From NCBI GenBank assembly GCA_005405945.1, contig BJHW01000002.1, positions 1,426,001 to 1,490,000 of the forward strand: a DNA stretch of 64,000 nucleotides, in the 5' to 3' direction. The notes under the pieces are model-generated. The model worked only from the letters and a program-made list of their open reading frames with translations. It searched no databases and was not told where the DNA came from. The position numbers and the translations under genes are program-made. This document shows positions 35,404-44,559 of the stretch, piece after piece; positions within the stretch are counted from its first letter, which is position 1, and every line of letters begins with the position of its first letter. The DNA comes from Streptomyces violaceusniger. Lineage in GTDB: Bacteria > Actinomycetota > Actinomycetes > Streptomycetales > Streptomycetaceae.

Positions 35404-37288
35404 ATGTGCAGTCCCCGCCAGACCAACGAACCGCGGCCCGGAACCGGCCGCCGCACCTTCCTGCGCACCACCGGACTCGTCGGCGCGGGTGTGGCCATGA
35501 CCGGGCTGGAGGCGGCGCCGACCGCCGCGGCCGCACCGGCCTCCGGGGCCGCGGGTGCCCCCGCCTGGCACCCCGACCCCGACAGCCTCAGATTCACCGT
35601 CGCCGTCATGCCGGACACCCAGTACCTCTTCGACGGCGAGAGCATCCACCCGGCGCCGGTGGAGGCGTCCTTCCGCTATCTCCTCCGCCACGCACACGAG
35701 GAGAACATCGTCTTCCTGTCCCACCTCGGCGACCTCACCGAGCACGGGCAGGTCTCCGAACTCGGTCCGATCGACCGGGCCTTCCGGCTCCTGGACGAGC
35801 GGGGCGCCGCCTACAGCGTGGTGGCCGGAAACCACGACCTCGACTCGTCCACCGACGACCAGCGGGGCCGCACCCCCTACCTGGACACCTTCGGCCCCGG
35901 CGGTACCGCTCCTCGCCCTCGTTCCGCGGCGCCAGCCCGGACGGCTACAACACGTACCACACCTTCCGCGCCGCGGGCCGGGAGTGGCTGGTGCTCGCCC
36001 TGGACTGGCGCCCTTCCGCGAAGGGCATCGCCTGGGCCCGGGAGGTCATCGCGGGCCACCCCCGAACTCCGGTCATCCTCACCACACACGAGCTGGTCCA
36101 CGCGGACCACGAGGGCGAGGCGGCGCGGTTCTCCGACCACGGACAGTGGCTGTGGGACGAGCTGATCGCCGACCACGACCAGATATTCCTCACCCTCAAC
36201 GGCCACTACTGGCCGCCGGCCCGTACGGTCCGCGAGAACAAGGCGGGCCACGATGTCCATCTGCACATCACCAACTACCAGGACCGCTACTACGGGGGCG
36301 CCGGGATGATCCGCCTCTACCGGTTCGACCTGGCCCGCCACACCGTCGACGTCCGGACGCTCTCCCCGTGGATCCTGGACCGCGCCGATGACCACCTGAA
36401 CGAGCTGGAGCGCGGAGAGATCGAACGCACCAGCTCCCAGGACTACTTCAGCGTTCCGATCGACTTCGAGCAGCGCTTCGCCGGATTCGCCCCCACCGCA
36501 CCGCGGCCGGCGCGGCCCGCCTCGCGGCTGGTGATCCCCGGTACGGTGGCCTACTGGCGCTTCGACCAGGGCGGCCGGGACGGCGCGCCCGTCGAGGACT
36601 CCGTCCGGATCACCGACCACTCCGGCCGTGGCAACCACCTCACCAAGGTCGCCGTCCCCGGCAGCCCGGCCGACGCCCTCAGCTGGTCCGATGAGCACCA
36701 CCCGGACCAGCCGGGACACGGCAGCCTCTCCTTCCACGGCGACAAGTCCCCCTGCGCGGCGCCTATCTGCGCACGGCCGACGGTGCTCCGCTGAACGGCG
36801 CCACCTTCCGCTCCGGCTACACCGTCGAGGCGTTCCTCAAGCTGCCCGCCGACTGGGACGGCGGCCGCAACGCCTGGTCGGGACTGCTCGGCCGACGCGG
36901 CCCCAGCGGCCAAGCCGGAAAGACCGGCGGGGACATGGAGGAGCCGGTGGTCACCCTCTCGCTGTCCGACGGCCATGGGCTCCAGTGGGCCGTCTATCCG
37001 CTGAACGAGGACGGCGCGGTCACCAACTGGAGCCATGAGCTGCCGCTGAACACCTGGTGGCACGCGGCCGTGGTGAACGACGGACGACACACCACGATGT
37101 ATGTGAACGGCTGCCCGGTGGCGCGCAACCCCTCGACCCCGGCCAACGGCCTCACCACCCTCGGGCTGCCCTGGCTGCTGGGCGGCTATGAGTACGGCGG
37201 GAAGATCGACCAGATCATGTACGGCTGGATCGGCGACGTCCGCGTCGTGGACCGAGCGCTGCCGGTGGGCGACTTCATGTCCTCCTGA
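35404..37288 (+). CDS. Secreted metallophosphoesterase with LamG-like domain, two missing bases
   Basis: About 628 residues. The N-terminus has a Tat signal (GRRTFLRTTGLVGAGVAMTG). The calcineurin-like domain carries VAVMPDTQYL, LSHLGDLTEHG, VAGNHDLDSS, ILTTHELVHAD and LTLNGHYW, covering the two-metal site. From about residue 380 a LamG/concanavalin-like domain begins (TVAYWRFDQ) and ends WLLGGYEYGGKIDQIMYGWI. The frame is lost near 35899 (one G) and in C5 at 36748-36752; adding one base at each gives a single protein. It stands alone and probably hydrolyses extracellular phosphoesters. Confidence 0.82.
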
Positions 37289-37342
37289 CCAAGCGGCACC
37301 GGGCCGTCCCGAGGACGCGTAAGTGTCCATCAAGTGAGCTGT

Positions 37343-37381
37343 CGCATTGGCCGGTTCTTGACGCATTTACCGGTCAATGCG
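37343..37381 (+). promoter_or_regulatory. Inverted repeat over the promoter of the isochorismate cluster
   Basis: CGCATTGGCCGG (37343-37354) and CCGGTCAATGCG (37370-37381) are complementary except for one G-T pair, 15 bp apart. A -35-like TTGACG (37358-37363) lies between them and GAGGCT follows at 17 bp, so a protein bound here would cover the promoter. The surrounding 150 bp between genes hold nothing else. Confidence 0.5.
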
Positions 37382-37443
37382 AGGCTGTTGGGACGCTTTG
37401 CGCAAAAGATCATATCTCTACCAGAACGGACGGGGGCGTTCCG

Positions 37444-38574
37444 TTGGTGGCACGTTCGCAAGAAGTCGTCGATGACGCGATCGACCTTCTGGATAATCGC
37501 CGATTATTCTTTTCCGGGCCGGACCGCACACTCCTCGGAATTGAACCCATCGCACACCATCTGGTCGATTCCGAGGAAGACATAGCCCAAGCGCTGGCGG
37601 CCGGTGGGGGAATCGGCTTCGTGGCCTTTCCCTTTCAGCGCCAGGAGCCCATCCGGCTCGCGGTTCCCGCCCGGACACTGAGCCTGGAGGAGACGCCCGA
37701 CCACCGTCGCCTCCTCGCCTCGGTGCCGACCCCTTCCGCCAAGAGCGGTGAACCCGGCGCGTTCGCGCTGCGGCCCAGCGAACCGCCGGAGCAGTGGTGC
37801 GGCAGCGTCGCCGACGCGGCGCGTGCCGTGCGCCGCGGAGAGCTGCGCAAGGCGGTGCTTGCCCGGCGGATCCAGATGGAGTGCGACACGGACATCGAGC
37901 CGTCCGTGGTGCTGCGGCGGCTGGCCCACAGCTTCCCCTCCGCCTATCTGTTCTCCGCCTTCGGCCTGGTGGGAGCCAGTCCGGAGCTGCTGCTCGCCAA
38001 GCGCGGGCGGATGGTGGAGTCACGTGCCCTGGCCGGCACCATCCGCCGTGGCGGCGACGCCGAGTCCGACCGCCGGCTCGCGTCCTGGCTCCAGGAGTCC
38101 GGTAAGAACCAGGAGGAGCACCGGGTCCTGCGGGAGGCGGTGCTGGACGCCCTGACGCCCAGCACCACATGGATCAAGGCCAACGAGCGGCCCGAGACGC
38201 TGAAACTGGCGAACGTGCAGCATCTGATGACCCGGGTCCGGGCCGAGCTCAAAGCCGACCACCCGCCATTTCTCCGACTGGCGGCCACGCTTCATCCGAC
38301 CCCCGCCGTGTGCGGGTGGCCCCGCGACAAGGCGTACGAAGTGATCGAACGTCTGGAGGGCTGGGACAGAGGGCTTTACGGAGGGGCGCTGGGCTGGGTG
38401 GACGCGGAGGGGAACGGCTGTCTCTGCGTGACCATTCGCTGCGCCGAGATACACGGCAAAAACGCCACCATGTATGTCGGGAACGGCATTGTCGCCGATT
38501 CCGATCCGAAAGAGGAACTGGCCGAGACCCGCGCGAAGCTGGGCGCCATTCTGCCCGCGCTCATTGCGCCCTGA
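37444..38574 (+). CDS. Isochorismate synthase
   Basis: A 376-residue chorismate-utilising enzyme of the MenF/DhbC/EntC type, which isomerises chorismate to isochorismate with Mg2+. Characteristic stretches are RRGELRKAVLARR (general base Lys), ESRALAGTIRRG, HPTPAVCGWPRDKA, and LYGGALGWVDAEGNG through VGNGIVADSDPKEEL with the metal-binding Glu. The start is TTG 37444 or GTG 37447; no strong ribosome binding site precedes either. It begins the plus-strand run that continues through MenD, so isochorismate probably flows to MenD. Confidence 0.9.
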   Translation: MVARSQEVVDDAIDLLDNRRLFFSGPDRTLLGIEPIAHHLVDSEEDIAQALAAGGGIGFVAFPFQRQEPIRLAVPARTLSLEETPDHRRLLASVPTPSAKSGEPGAFALRPSEPPEQWCGSVADAARAVRRGELRKAVLARRIQMECDTDIEPSVVLRRLAHSFPSAYLFSAFGLVGASPELLLAKRGRMVESRALAGTIRRGGDAESDRRLASWLQESGKNQEEHRVLREAVLDALTPSTTWIKANERPETLKLANVQHLMTRVRAELKADHPPFLRLAATLHPTPAVCGWPRDKAYEVIERLEGWDRGLYGGALGWVDAEGNGCLCVTIRCAEIHGKNATMYVGNGIVADSDPKEELAETRAKLGAILPALIAP

Positions 38575-38592
38575 ACAGGCGAGGGATCATCA

Positions 38593-40035
38593 ATGGCAAG
38601 CGCACATCACGTTCCCGCGAGCAGTGTGGACGCGCCGCGCGTTCCCTTCCCATCGGACCGGCGCACCCCGCTGACCTGGTCGACCGCGGCCATCGTCGGC
38701 GGCCAGATGTCCACCGTGCTGAGGTGGCACTCCACGGCACCCCGCTCCCCGGGTCGGCTCCGCCTGTTCGTCGCCTGCGACGTGCGGGACGTCCGCCGCG
38801 TCGAGGCCGTCTCGGCGGCCACCGGCCGGCCGCTCGGCTCGTTCGACATCCGGTACGCCGACTGCCACCAGCCTTACGATCTGCCACTGGCCACCGAGGC
38901 CGTACGGGCCGTGCTGGACGAGGGCGTACGGCTCACCCTCGCCCCCGAACCGGCCACCGAGCCACTGTGGATCTTCTCCGGCCCGGAGGCCCCGGTGGAG
39001 CGGCGGCCCGCGCTGCTGCTGGCGGCCGAGGACCCACCGGCTCCGGCCGCCGCGCTCCACCGCCACCTCACCAGCCCGGCCAGTGTGCAGCCGTTCGGGT
39101 GGATGGAGGGATGTGTGCTGGACGCGCTGTACGACCTGCGCACCACCTTCCCCGGCGACACCCGCGCCGAGACGGCGCTGCGCGACCACCTCGCCGTCTA
39201 TGTCCACGGCACCCGGCTGCGCTACGAGGATCCGCGCGGCCGCCCCGCGAACGACCGTGTGTACGGGATCGAGGCCACGCTCCCCTTCGCGGTGGTCGCG
39301 AAGCGGGATCCGCGGCATCCCACGCTCCGGCTGGCCGTCGAGTCCTGGAACGCCCGGACCGATCCCCATGGATGCGTCAAGGACGCCCCGACCACCGCCG
39401 AAGGGTGCTACACCGTCGGCTACCCCATGGCCGTCCTCGCGAAGGCCACCGGGGACACCCGGCTGCGCGAGGCGGCCATCCGTCAGCTCCGCGTTCGGCG
39501 CAGGCGGTTGACGTGGGACGACGACCTCTACCTCAGGCTGCTGCCGGACGGCAGCCGCGTCTACCGCAACTGGGCTCGGGCGTACGCCTGGTATCTGCTC
39601 GGTCTGGTGCGCACCCTGACCGAGCTCGGCGACCGGCCGGACACCGACGACCTGTGGGACGAGGCCGCGAGGGCCGCCCGGCTCGCGGTGTCCCGGCGCA
39701 ACGCGGCCGGTATCTGGGACTGCTATCTGGCGGAGCCCGCCACCGGGGCGGAGACCTGCGGATCCGCCGGTATCGCCGCGGCCCTGGCGCTGGGCGTGGA
39801 GCGTGGCCGCTTCGCCGCCGATCGCGAGGGCGTGGTGGCGCAGGAGGCATGGGAGGTGTTGTGCGACCGGCTGACACCGGACGGCTGGCTCGACGGCTCC
39901 TCCCCGTCGAACAAGGGCGGGGAGGAATTGCAGCGCAGCGGCTACCGAATGCTCTCCGGCGTCGGCTCAGGACTGCTGGGCCAGCTCGGCGCGGCGCTGA
40001 CCCGGCTCGGCGCGGTGAAGGATTGGACACGCTGA
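38593..40035 (+). CDS. GH88/GH105-like alpha/alpha-barrel protein
   Basis: A 480-residue protein with no signal peptide. Its C-terminal two thirds look like the six-helical-hairpin barrel of unsaturated glucuronyl/rhamnogalacturonyl hydrolases: GWMEGCVLDALYDLRTTF, RNWARAYAWYLLGLVRTL and DGWLDGSSPSNKGGEELQRS. The family adds water to a 4,5-unsaturated uronide. Finding it inside an isochorismate/MenD operon is odd; it starts 18 bp after the synthase and its TGA overlaps the MenD ATG by one base, so it is part of the unit. It might act on an enol-ether or glycosylated intermediate, which is speculation. Confidence 0.65.
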   Translation: MASAHHVPASSVDAPRVPFPSDRRTPLTWSTAAIVGGQMSTVLRWHSTAPRSPGRLRLFVACDVRDVRRVEAVSAATGRPLGSFDIRYADCHQPYDLPLATEAVRAVLDEGVRLTLAPEPATEPLWIFSGPEAPVERRPALLLAAEDPPAPAAALHRHLTSPASVQPFGWMEGCVLDALYDLRTTFPGDTRAETALRDHLAVYVHGTRLRYEDPRGRPANDRVYGIEATLPFAVVAKRDPRHPTLRLAVESWNARTDPHGCVKDAPTTAEGCYTVGYPMAVLAKATGDTRLREAAIRQLRVRRRRLTWDDDLYLRLLPDGSRVYRNWARAYAWYLLGLVRTLTELGDRPDTDDLWDEAARAARLAVSRRNAAGIWDCYLAEPATGAETCGSAGIAAALALGVERGRFAADREGVVAQEAWEVLCDRLTPDGWLDGSSPSNKGGEELQRSGYRMLSGVGSGLLGQLGAALTRLGAVKDWTR

Positions 40036-41830
40036 TGGCGGGCCGTGAATCCATGGACGGATACGCAGCCGACACCGAGGGCGGCGCTCAGGCGGCCCGG
40101 GACATCGAGGGCGGCGCTCAGGCGGCCTTCGCCGCCACCCTCGTCGACGAATGGGTCCGCGCGGGGCTGAGCGACGCCGTCATCGCGCCCGGCTCCCGCT
40201 CCACCCCGCTCGCGCTCGCCCTCGCCGAGGACGGCCGGACGCGGTTGCACATACGCCTCGACGAGCGCGCGGCGGGCTTCCTCGCCCTGGGGCTGAGCCG
40301 TGCCACCGGGCGCGCCACCGTCGTGGTCACCACCAGCGGTACGGCGTCGGCCGAGCTCCATCCGGCGGTCGCCGAGGCCGATCTGGCGGGGGTGCCGATG
40401 GTGGTGTGCACCGCCGACCGTCCACCGGAGTTACAGGGAGTGGGCGCCCCGCAGACCATGGTCCAGACGGGCCTGTACGGATCGGCGGTGCGCTGGGCCG
40501 TGGCCGTGGCGGTTCCCGAGCGGAGCCAGGACGGAATGTGGCGCTCCCTCGCCGCGCGCGCCGTGGCGGAGGCCGAGGCCGGACCCTCCGGCCCGGGCCC
40601 CGTCCACCTCAACCTGGCCTTCCGCGACCCCTTGGTGGCACGGCCCGGCCCCCTGCCTCCCGGCCGGGCGGACGGGCGGCCCTGGCACCACGTCAGCCGC
40701 CCGGTCCCGACCGCCACCCCGGCGGACGTGGCCGCCGTCGCGGACGGGCACGAGCGGGGTGTCCTGCTCGTGGGCGCGGGTGCGGGCGATCCGGTCGCCG
40801 TGCACGCGGCCGCCGCGGCACTGGGCTGGCCGGTGCTGGCCGATCCGCGCTCCGGCGCCCGTACACCGGGCCCCGGCACCGTGGCGGCGGCCGACGCCAT
40901 CCTGCGGAGTCCGCACGCCCGGGACCGGTTGCGCCCCGAGGTGGTCGTGCACCTCGGGGAGCGCTGGGCCTCCCGGGCGGTGGCCGACTGGCTGCGGCAG
41001 CCCGGCATCCGGCATGTGCTCGTCGATCCCGACTGGCGGTGGCGAGACCCGGACCGGCTGGCCGCCACCGTGCTGCGCACCGATCCCACGGCCCTGTGCC
41101 GCGCCGTGGCCGAGGCGGCGCCGGAACCCCCGGCAGCGGCGGAGTGGCGCACCGCGTGGGCCTCGGCCGAAGCCACCGCGCAGGCGGCCGTGACCGATGC
41201 CTTGGACGGCCGAGCCGACCTCACCGAACCGCGAGTGGCTCGTACGCTCTTCGACGCCCTGCCCGCCGAGGCGACACTGGTGGTCGGGTCCTCGATGCCC
41301 GTACGGGACCTCGAGTGGTTCGCCGCGCCCCGCCACCGTCCCCCGCCGTGCTGGCCAACCGCGGTGTCAACGGGATCGACGGCACGATCGCCACCGCGCT
41401 CGGCGTGGCCGCGGCCCGGCGTCCGGTGGCCGTACTCCTGGGCGATCTGACCTTCCTCCATGACGCGGGCGCGCTGCTGGGCGCCGCCGAGGCGCCGGAT
41501 GTGAGCTGCACACTGGTCGTGGTCGACAACCACGGGGGTGGGATCTTCTCGTTCCTGCCACAGGCGTCACACCTTCCGGAGGACACCTTCGAGCTGCTCT
41601 TCGGCACCCCGCAGGCCGCCGATGTGTGCGCGGTGGCCGCCGCCTATGGAGTCGGTGTCGTCCGCGCCGCAGACGAGGGGGAGTTGCGGTCCGCGCTGAA
41701 GGAAAAGGTGGGCTCCCCGAGCGTGTCGATGATCCATCTGCGCACCGACCGCACGGCCAACGTCGCGGTGCACGACCAGACCCACCGGACCGTGGCCCGC
41801 GCCCTCGAAGAGCTGTGGACGCCCCGGTGA
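40035..41830 (+). CDS. menD: MenD-like SEPHCHC synthase, one missing C
   Basis: A thiamine-diphosphate enzyme of about 598 residues that joins 2-oxoglutarate-derived succinyl semialdehyde to isochorismate. It has VIAPGSRSTPLALAL, LHIRLDERAAGFLALG, VVVTTSGTASAELHPAVAEA, VLANRGVNGIDGTIATALG and the ThDP motif LLGDLTFLHDAGALLGA. The frame is lost in C5 at 41340-41344; a sixth C gives HRPPAVLANRG. It starts at ATG 40035, one base inside the previous stop, and overlaps the crotonase by 4 bp. Streptomycetes generally make menaquinone without MenD, so this copy is probably for a secondary product. Confidence 0.88.
40076..40127. repeat. 22-bp direct repeat inside menD 5' end
   Basis: CGAGGGCGGCGCTCAGGCGG plus CC occurs at 40076-40097 and 40106-40127, a 30-bp in-frame duplication encoding two EGGAQAA units before the conserved domain. 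Confidence 0.7.
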
Positions 41831-42564
41831 TCGGCGTCGAGCGGGACCGCGTCACCGGAGTGGCACAGCTGCGCATCGAGCGCCCCCGGGTGCGCAACGC
41901 GCTGACCACCGAGGCGGCCGCGCGCTTGCTTCAGGCCGTGGAAGGCGCGCTGGCCGATGACGCCGTACGGGTGCTCGTCCTCAGCGGCAGCGGACCGGAC
42001 TTCTGTGTCGGGGGCGACCGCGACGAGGAGTTGGGCGACGAGGGCCGCGCGGACCGGTTGCGGGTCTTCGCGCGGTTGCAGCGGACGGTGGCAGCGGCGC
42101 CCAAGGCGACCGTGGCCGCGATCGAGGGACGCTGTGTCGCCGCCGGTGCGGAGCTGGCCGCCGCCTGCGACATCCGGGTGGGCGCCGAGGACTCGGCGTA
42201 CCGCTTCCCGGGCTCCCGCCTGGGGGTTCCCATCGGGGCGGCGAAACTCATCGGGCTGGTCGGCCTGGGCGCCGCCAAGGATCTGCTCCTGACCGCCCGC
42301 TGGGTGACGGCACACGAGGCCTACCGGCTCGGGCTGTTGCAGCGGCTCGTACCACCGGGCCGGGCGGGTGCGGAGGCCACCGCGTGTGCCGCCGAGATCT
42401 CCGCCAACGACCCGAGCACGACGGCGCTGCTCAAAAGCCGGCTCCAGCGCTTCTCCGGGGTGCTGGCGCGAATCGACGCCGAACTGCGGGCCGCGGAGTC
42501 CTTCCCCGGCCCCGAGCCGGAAACGCTACGGGGAGCGCAGCGGGAAACGGGGCGAGGAGCATGA
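41827..42564 (+). CDS. Enoyl-CoA hydratase/isomerase-family (crotonase) protein
   Basis: A 245-residue crotonase starting at GTG 41827, coupled to MenD. It has PRVRNALTTEAAARLLQAV, the oxyanion-hole segments FCVGGDRDEELGDEG and EGRCVAAGAELAAACDIRVG, and AKLIGLVGLGAAKDLLLTAR. By position it could be the MenB-like cyclase making a dihydroxynaphthoyl-CoA, and GGDR resembles the GGDQ of MenB. However, the rest looks like a general crotonase and lacks the MenB C-terminal extension, so the reaction is uncertain. Confidence 0.75.
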   Translation: MIGVERDRVTGVAQLRIERPRVRNALTTEAAARLLQAVEGALADDAVRVLVLSGSGPDFCVGGDRDEELGDEGRADRLRVFARLQRTVAAAPKATVAAIEGRCVAAGAELAAACDIRVGAEDSAYRFPGSRLGVPIGAAKLIGLVGLGAAKDLLLTARWVTAHEAYRLGLLQRLVPPGRAGAEATACAAEISANDPSTTALLKSRLQRFSGVLARIDAELRAAESFPGPEPETLRGAQRETGRGA

Positions 42565-43340
42565 GGCTGACCGGCATAGCCGAGGTCACGGCGCTGGTCA
42601 CCGGCGCGGCAGGAGCCATCGGCGCCGCCACCGCACATCAGCTGGCCGCCGAGGGAGCGGTCGTGGCCGTGGCGGACATCGACGAGGACGGGGCACACAC
42701 CGTGGCCCGGCGACTGGGCGCCATGGCACACCCCGTACGCCTCGACGTCACCGACTCCGGCGAGGTGGAACGGGCCGTCCAGGACGTGGAGGGTCGGCTC
42801 GGCCCGATCGGCATCCTGGTCAACGCCGCCGGAGTGCTCGGCCGTACCGCCCCGCTGACCGAGCAGGAGGACGCCGAGTGGGAGCGGGTGTTCGGCGTCA
42901 ACGTCCGGGGGACCTTCAACTGCGTCCGCGCGGTGGGCCGGCGGATGGCGCGGCGCGGACGCGGCTGCGTCATCACCGTGGCGTCGAACAGCGCCGGGAT
43001 CGTCAAGTACGACCAGGGGCTGTACGGGGCCTCGAAGGCGGCCGCCCAGTACCTCACCAACTGCGCCGGACTGGAACTCGCCGGGCACGGCGTGCGATCC
43101 GTCGTCGTGGCGCCGGGGACCACCGAATCCCCGATGTCCCGCGCCAACGCGCATCTGCCCGGCCGCAGACAGGCGCTGCTGCATGGAGACCCCGAACGCC
43201 ATCGGGTCGGCATTCCCCGCGGCACGCTGGCCCAGCCCGAGGACATCGCCTCCGTCATCGGCTTCCTGGTGTCCGATCAGGCGGCCCACATGACGATCAC
43301 CACCGTGACGGTGGACGGCGGCTCCACCCTCAGGCCCTAG
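42561..43340 (+). CDS. EntA/DhbA-like short-chain dehydrogenase
   Basis: A 259-residue classical SDR with ALVTGAAGAIGAATAHQL, NAAGVLGRT, the active-site Ser in VASNSAGI and YGASKAAAQYL. Its C-terminal half follows 2,3-dihydro-2,3-dihydroxybenzoate dehydrogenase: VVAPGTTESPMSRANAHLPG, VGIPRGTLAQPEDIA, QAAHMTITTVTVDGGSTLRP. EntA oxidises a cyclohexadiene diol made from isochorismate. No isochorismatase is present here, so it may aromatise a different dihydrodiol derived from the MenD product. Its ATG overlaps the crotonase stop. Confidence 0.82.
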   Translation: MRLTGIAEVTALVTGAAGAIGAATAHQLAAEGAVVAVADIDEDGAHTVARRLGAMAHPVRLDVTDSGEVERAVQDVEGRLGPIGILVNAAGVLGRTAPLTEQEDAEWERVFGVNVRGTFNCVRAVGRRMARRGRGCVITVASNSAGIVKYDQGLYGASKAAAQYLTNCAGLELAGHGVRSVVVAPGTTESPMSRANAHLPGRRQALLHGDPERHRVGIPRGTLAQPEDIASVIGFLVSDQAAHMTITTVTVDGGSTLRP

Positions 43341-43397
43341 ACACCATCACGTCATCTCTCGACGACGCCATCTTCCGACGAGGGGAAGGGGACCTTC

Positions 43398-44510
43398 GTG
43401 CCGCGCATCGACCGGCTCGACCTCTCCGTGGTGGAGCTGCGGCTCACCCACGGCTTCACCGCCAGCACCCACAGCGCCAAGACCCTGCTGCATGTGGTCG
43501 TCCGCGCCACCACCGCCGACGGCCTTACGGGGTGGGGCGAGGCACCGGTGCCGGTGGACCCGTACTACCTGGGCGAGACGACCGACACGGTCTGGTCCGT
43601 GACCCGCGACTTCCTCGCCCCGGCGGTGGTGGGCCGCCCCTGGGACACCGTCGAGGAGTTCACGGCCCTCTACGGCCGGGTCAAGGCCAACAACTTCGCC
43701 CGGTGCGGCCTGGAGATGGCCGCGTGGAATCTGCTGGCCGCCACCAGCGGCCGACCGCTGGCCACGCTGCTCGGTGGCGCGGCGCGCACCCATGTCCCCT
43801 CCGGCGTGAGTGTGGGGATGGACAGCGACCACGACCGGCTGTGCGACACCATCGCGGGGTACGTCGGGCAGGGCTACCAAAGGGTGAAGGTCAAGATCGG
43901 CCCAGGTGCCGATGTGAACGTGCTGGAGGCGATCCGGAACCGGTTCCCGGAGCTGCCGCTGATGGCCGACGCCAACTGCGCCTACACCCTCGAGGACCTT
44001 CCGCGGCTGCGTGATCTGGACGCGTTCGGCCTGATGATGATCGAACAACCGCTGGCCTGGGACGATCTGCTGGATCACGCCACGCTCCAGAAGGAGCTGG
44101 CCACACCGCTCTGCCTCGACGAGAGCCTCACCTCGGCCGGGCGGGCACGGGAGGCACTGGCGCTGGGCAGCTGCCGCGTGGTCAACATCAAGCCCGCTCG
44201 CCTGGGTGGCCTCCTGGAGGCCGTCCGGGTGCATGACGCCTGCGTCGCGGCCGGGGTGCCCGTGTGGTGCGGTGGCATGCACGACTTCGGCATCAGCAGA
44301 GCCGCCAATGTGACGCTGTCGGCGCTGCCCGGTTTCACACTGCCCGGTGACAACTCCGGCTCCGACAAGTACTTCGGCGAGGACATCGTCACACCGGAAA
44401 CGCGCGCGGTGGACGGCCTCATCAAGGTACCGGCCGCGGCCGTGCCGTACGAGGTGAAGGAGGATTTCCTCAAGGCGCATACCCGGCGCCACGTCCAGGT
44501 GACGGCCTGA
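43398..44510 (+). CDS. menC: o-Succinylbenzoate synthase/N-acylamino acid racemase family (MenC)
   Basis: A 370-residue enolase-superfamily enzyme. The two catalytic Lys are Lys164 (with Lys166, RVKVKIG) and Lys265 (NIKPARLGG); metal ligands are Asp191 (MADAN), Glu216 (IEQPL) and Asp241 (LDES). The C-terminal FTLPGDNSGSDKYFGEDIV is typical of the OSBS/racemase group. In this context, next to MenD and MenE, dehydration to o-succinylbenzoate is the natural reading. GAGGGGAAGGGG precedes the GTG at 43398. It is convergent with the MenE gene. Confidence 0.88.
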   Translation: MPRIDRLDLSVVELRLTHGFTASTHSAKTLLHVVVRATTADGLTGWGEAPVPVDPYYLGETTDTVWSVTRDFLAPAVVGRPWDTVEEFTALYGRVKANNFARCGLEMAAWNLLAATSGRPLATLLGGAARTHVPSGVSVGMDSDHDRLCDTIAGYVGQGYQRVKVKIGPGADVNVLEAIRNRFPELPLMADANCAYTLEDLPRLRDLDAFGLMMIEQPLAWDDLLDHATLQKELATPLCLDESLTSAGRAREALALGSCRVVNIKPARLGGLLEAVRVHDACVAAGVPVWCGGMHDFGISRAANVTLSALPGFTLPGDNSGSDKYFGEDIVTPETRAVDGLIKVPAAAVPYEVKEDFLKAHTRRHVQVTA

Positions 44511-44559
44511 GGGCGGGGGAGCGGGCCGTACATGATGGCCGGGCCGTACGCCCCCGACC

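Noticed and set aside
43347..44559. C-terminal extension of MenE through the whole of menC
   Set aside because: MenE relatives end at the LFTG region; the run-on is antisense to menC and disappears if one G is restored at 44565-44568.
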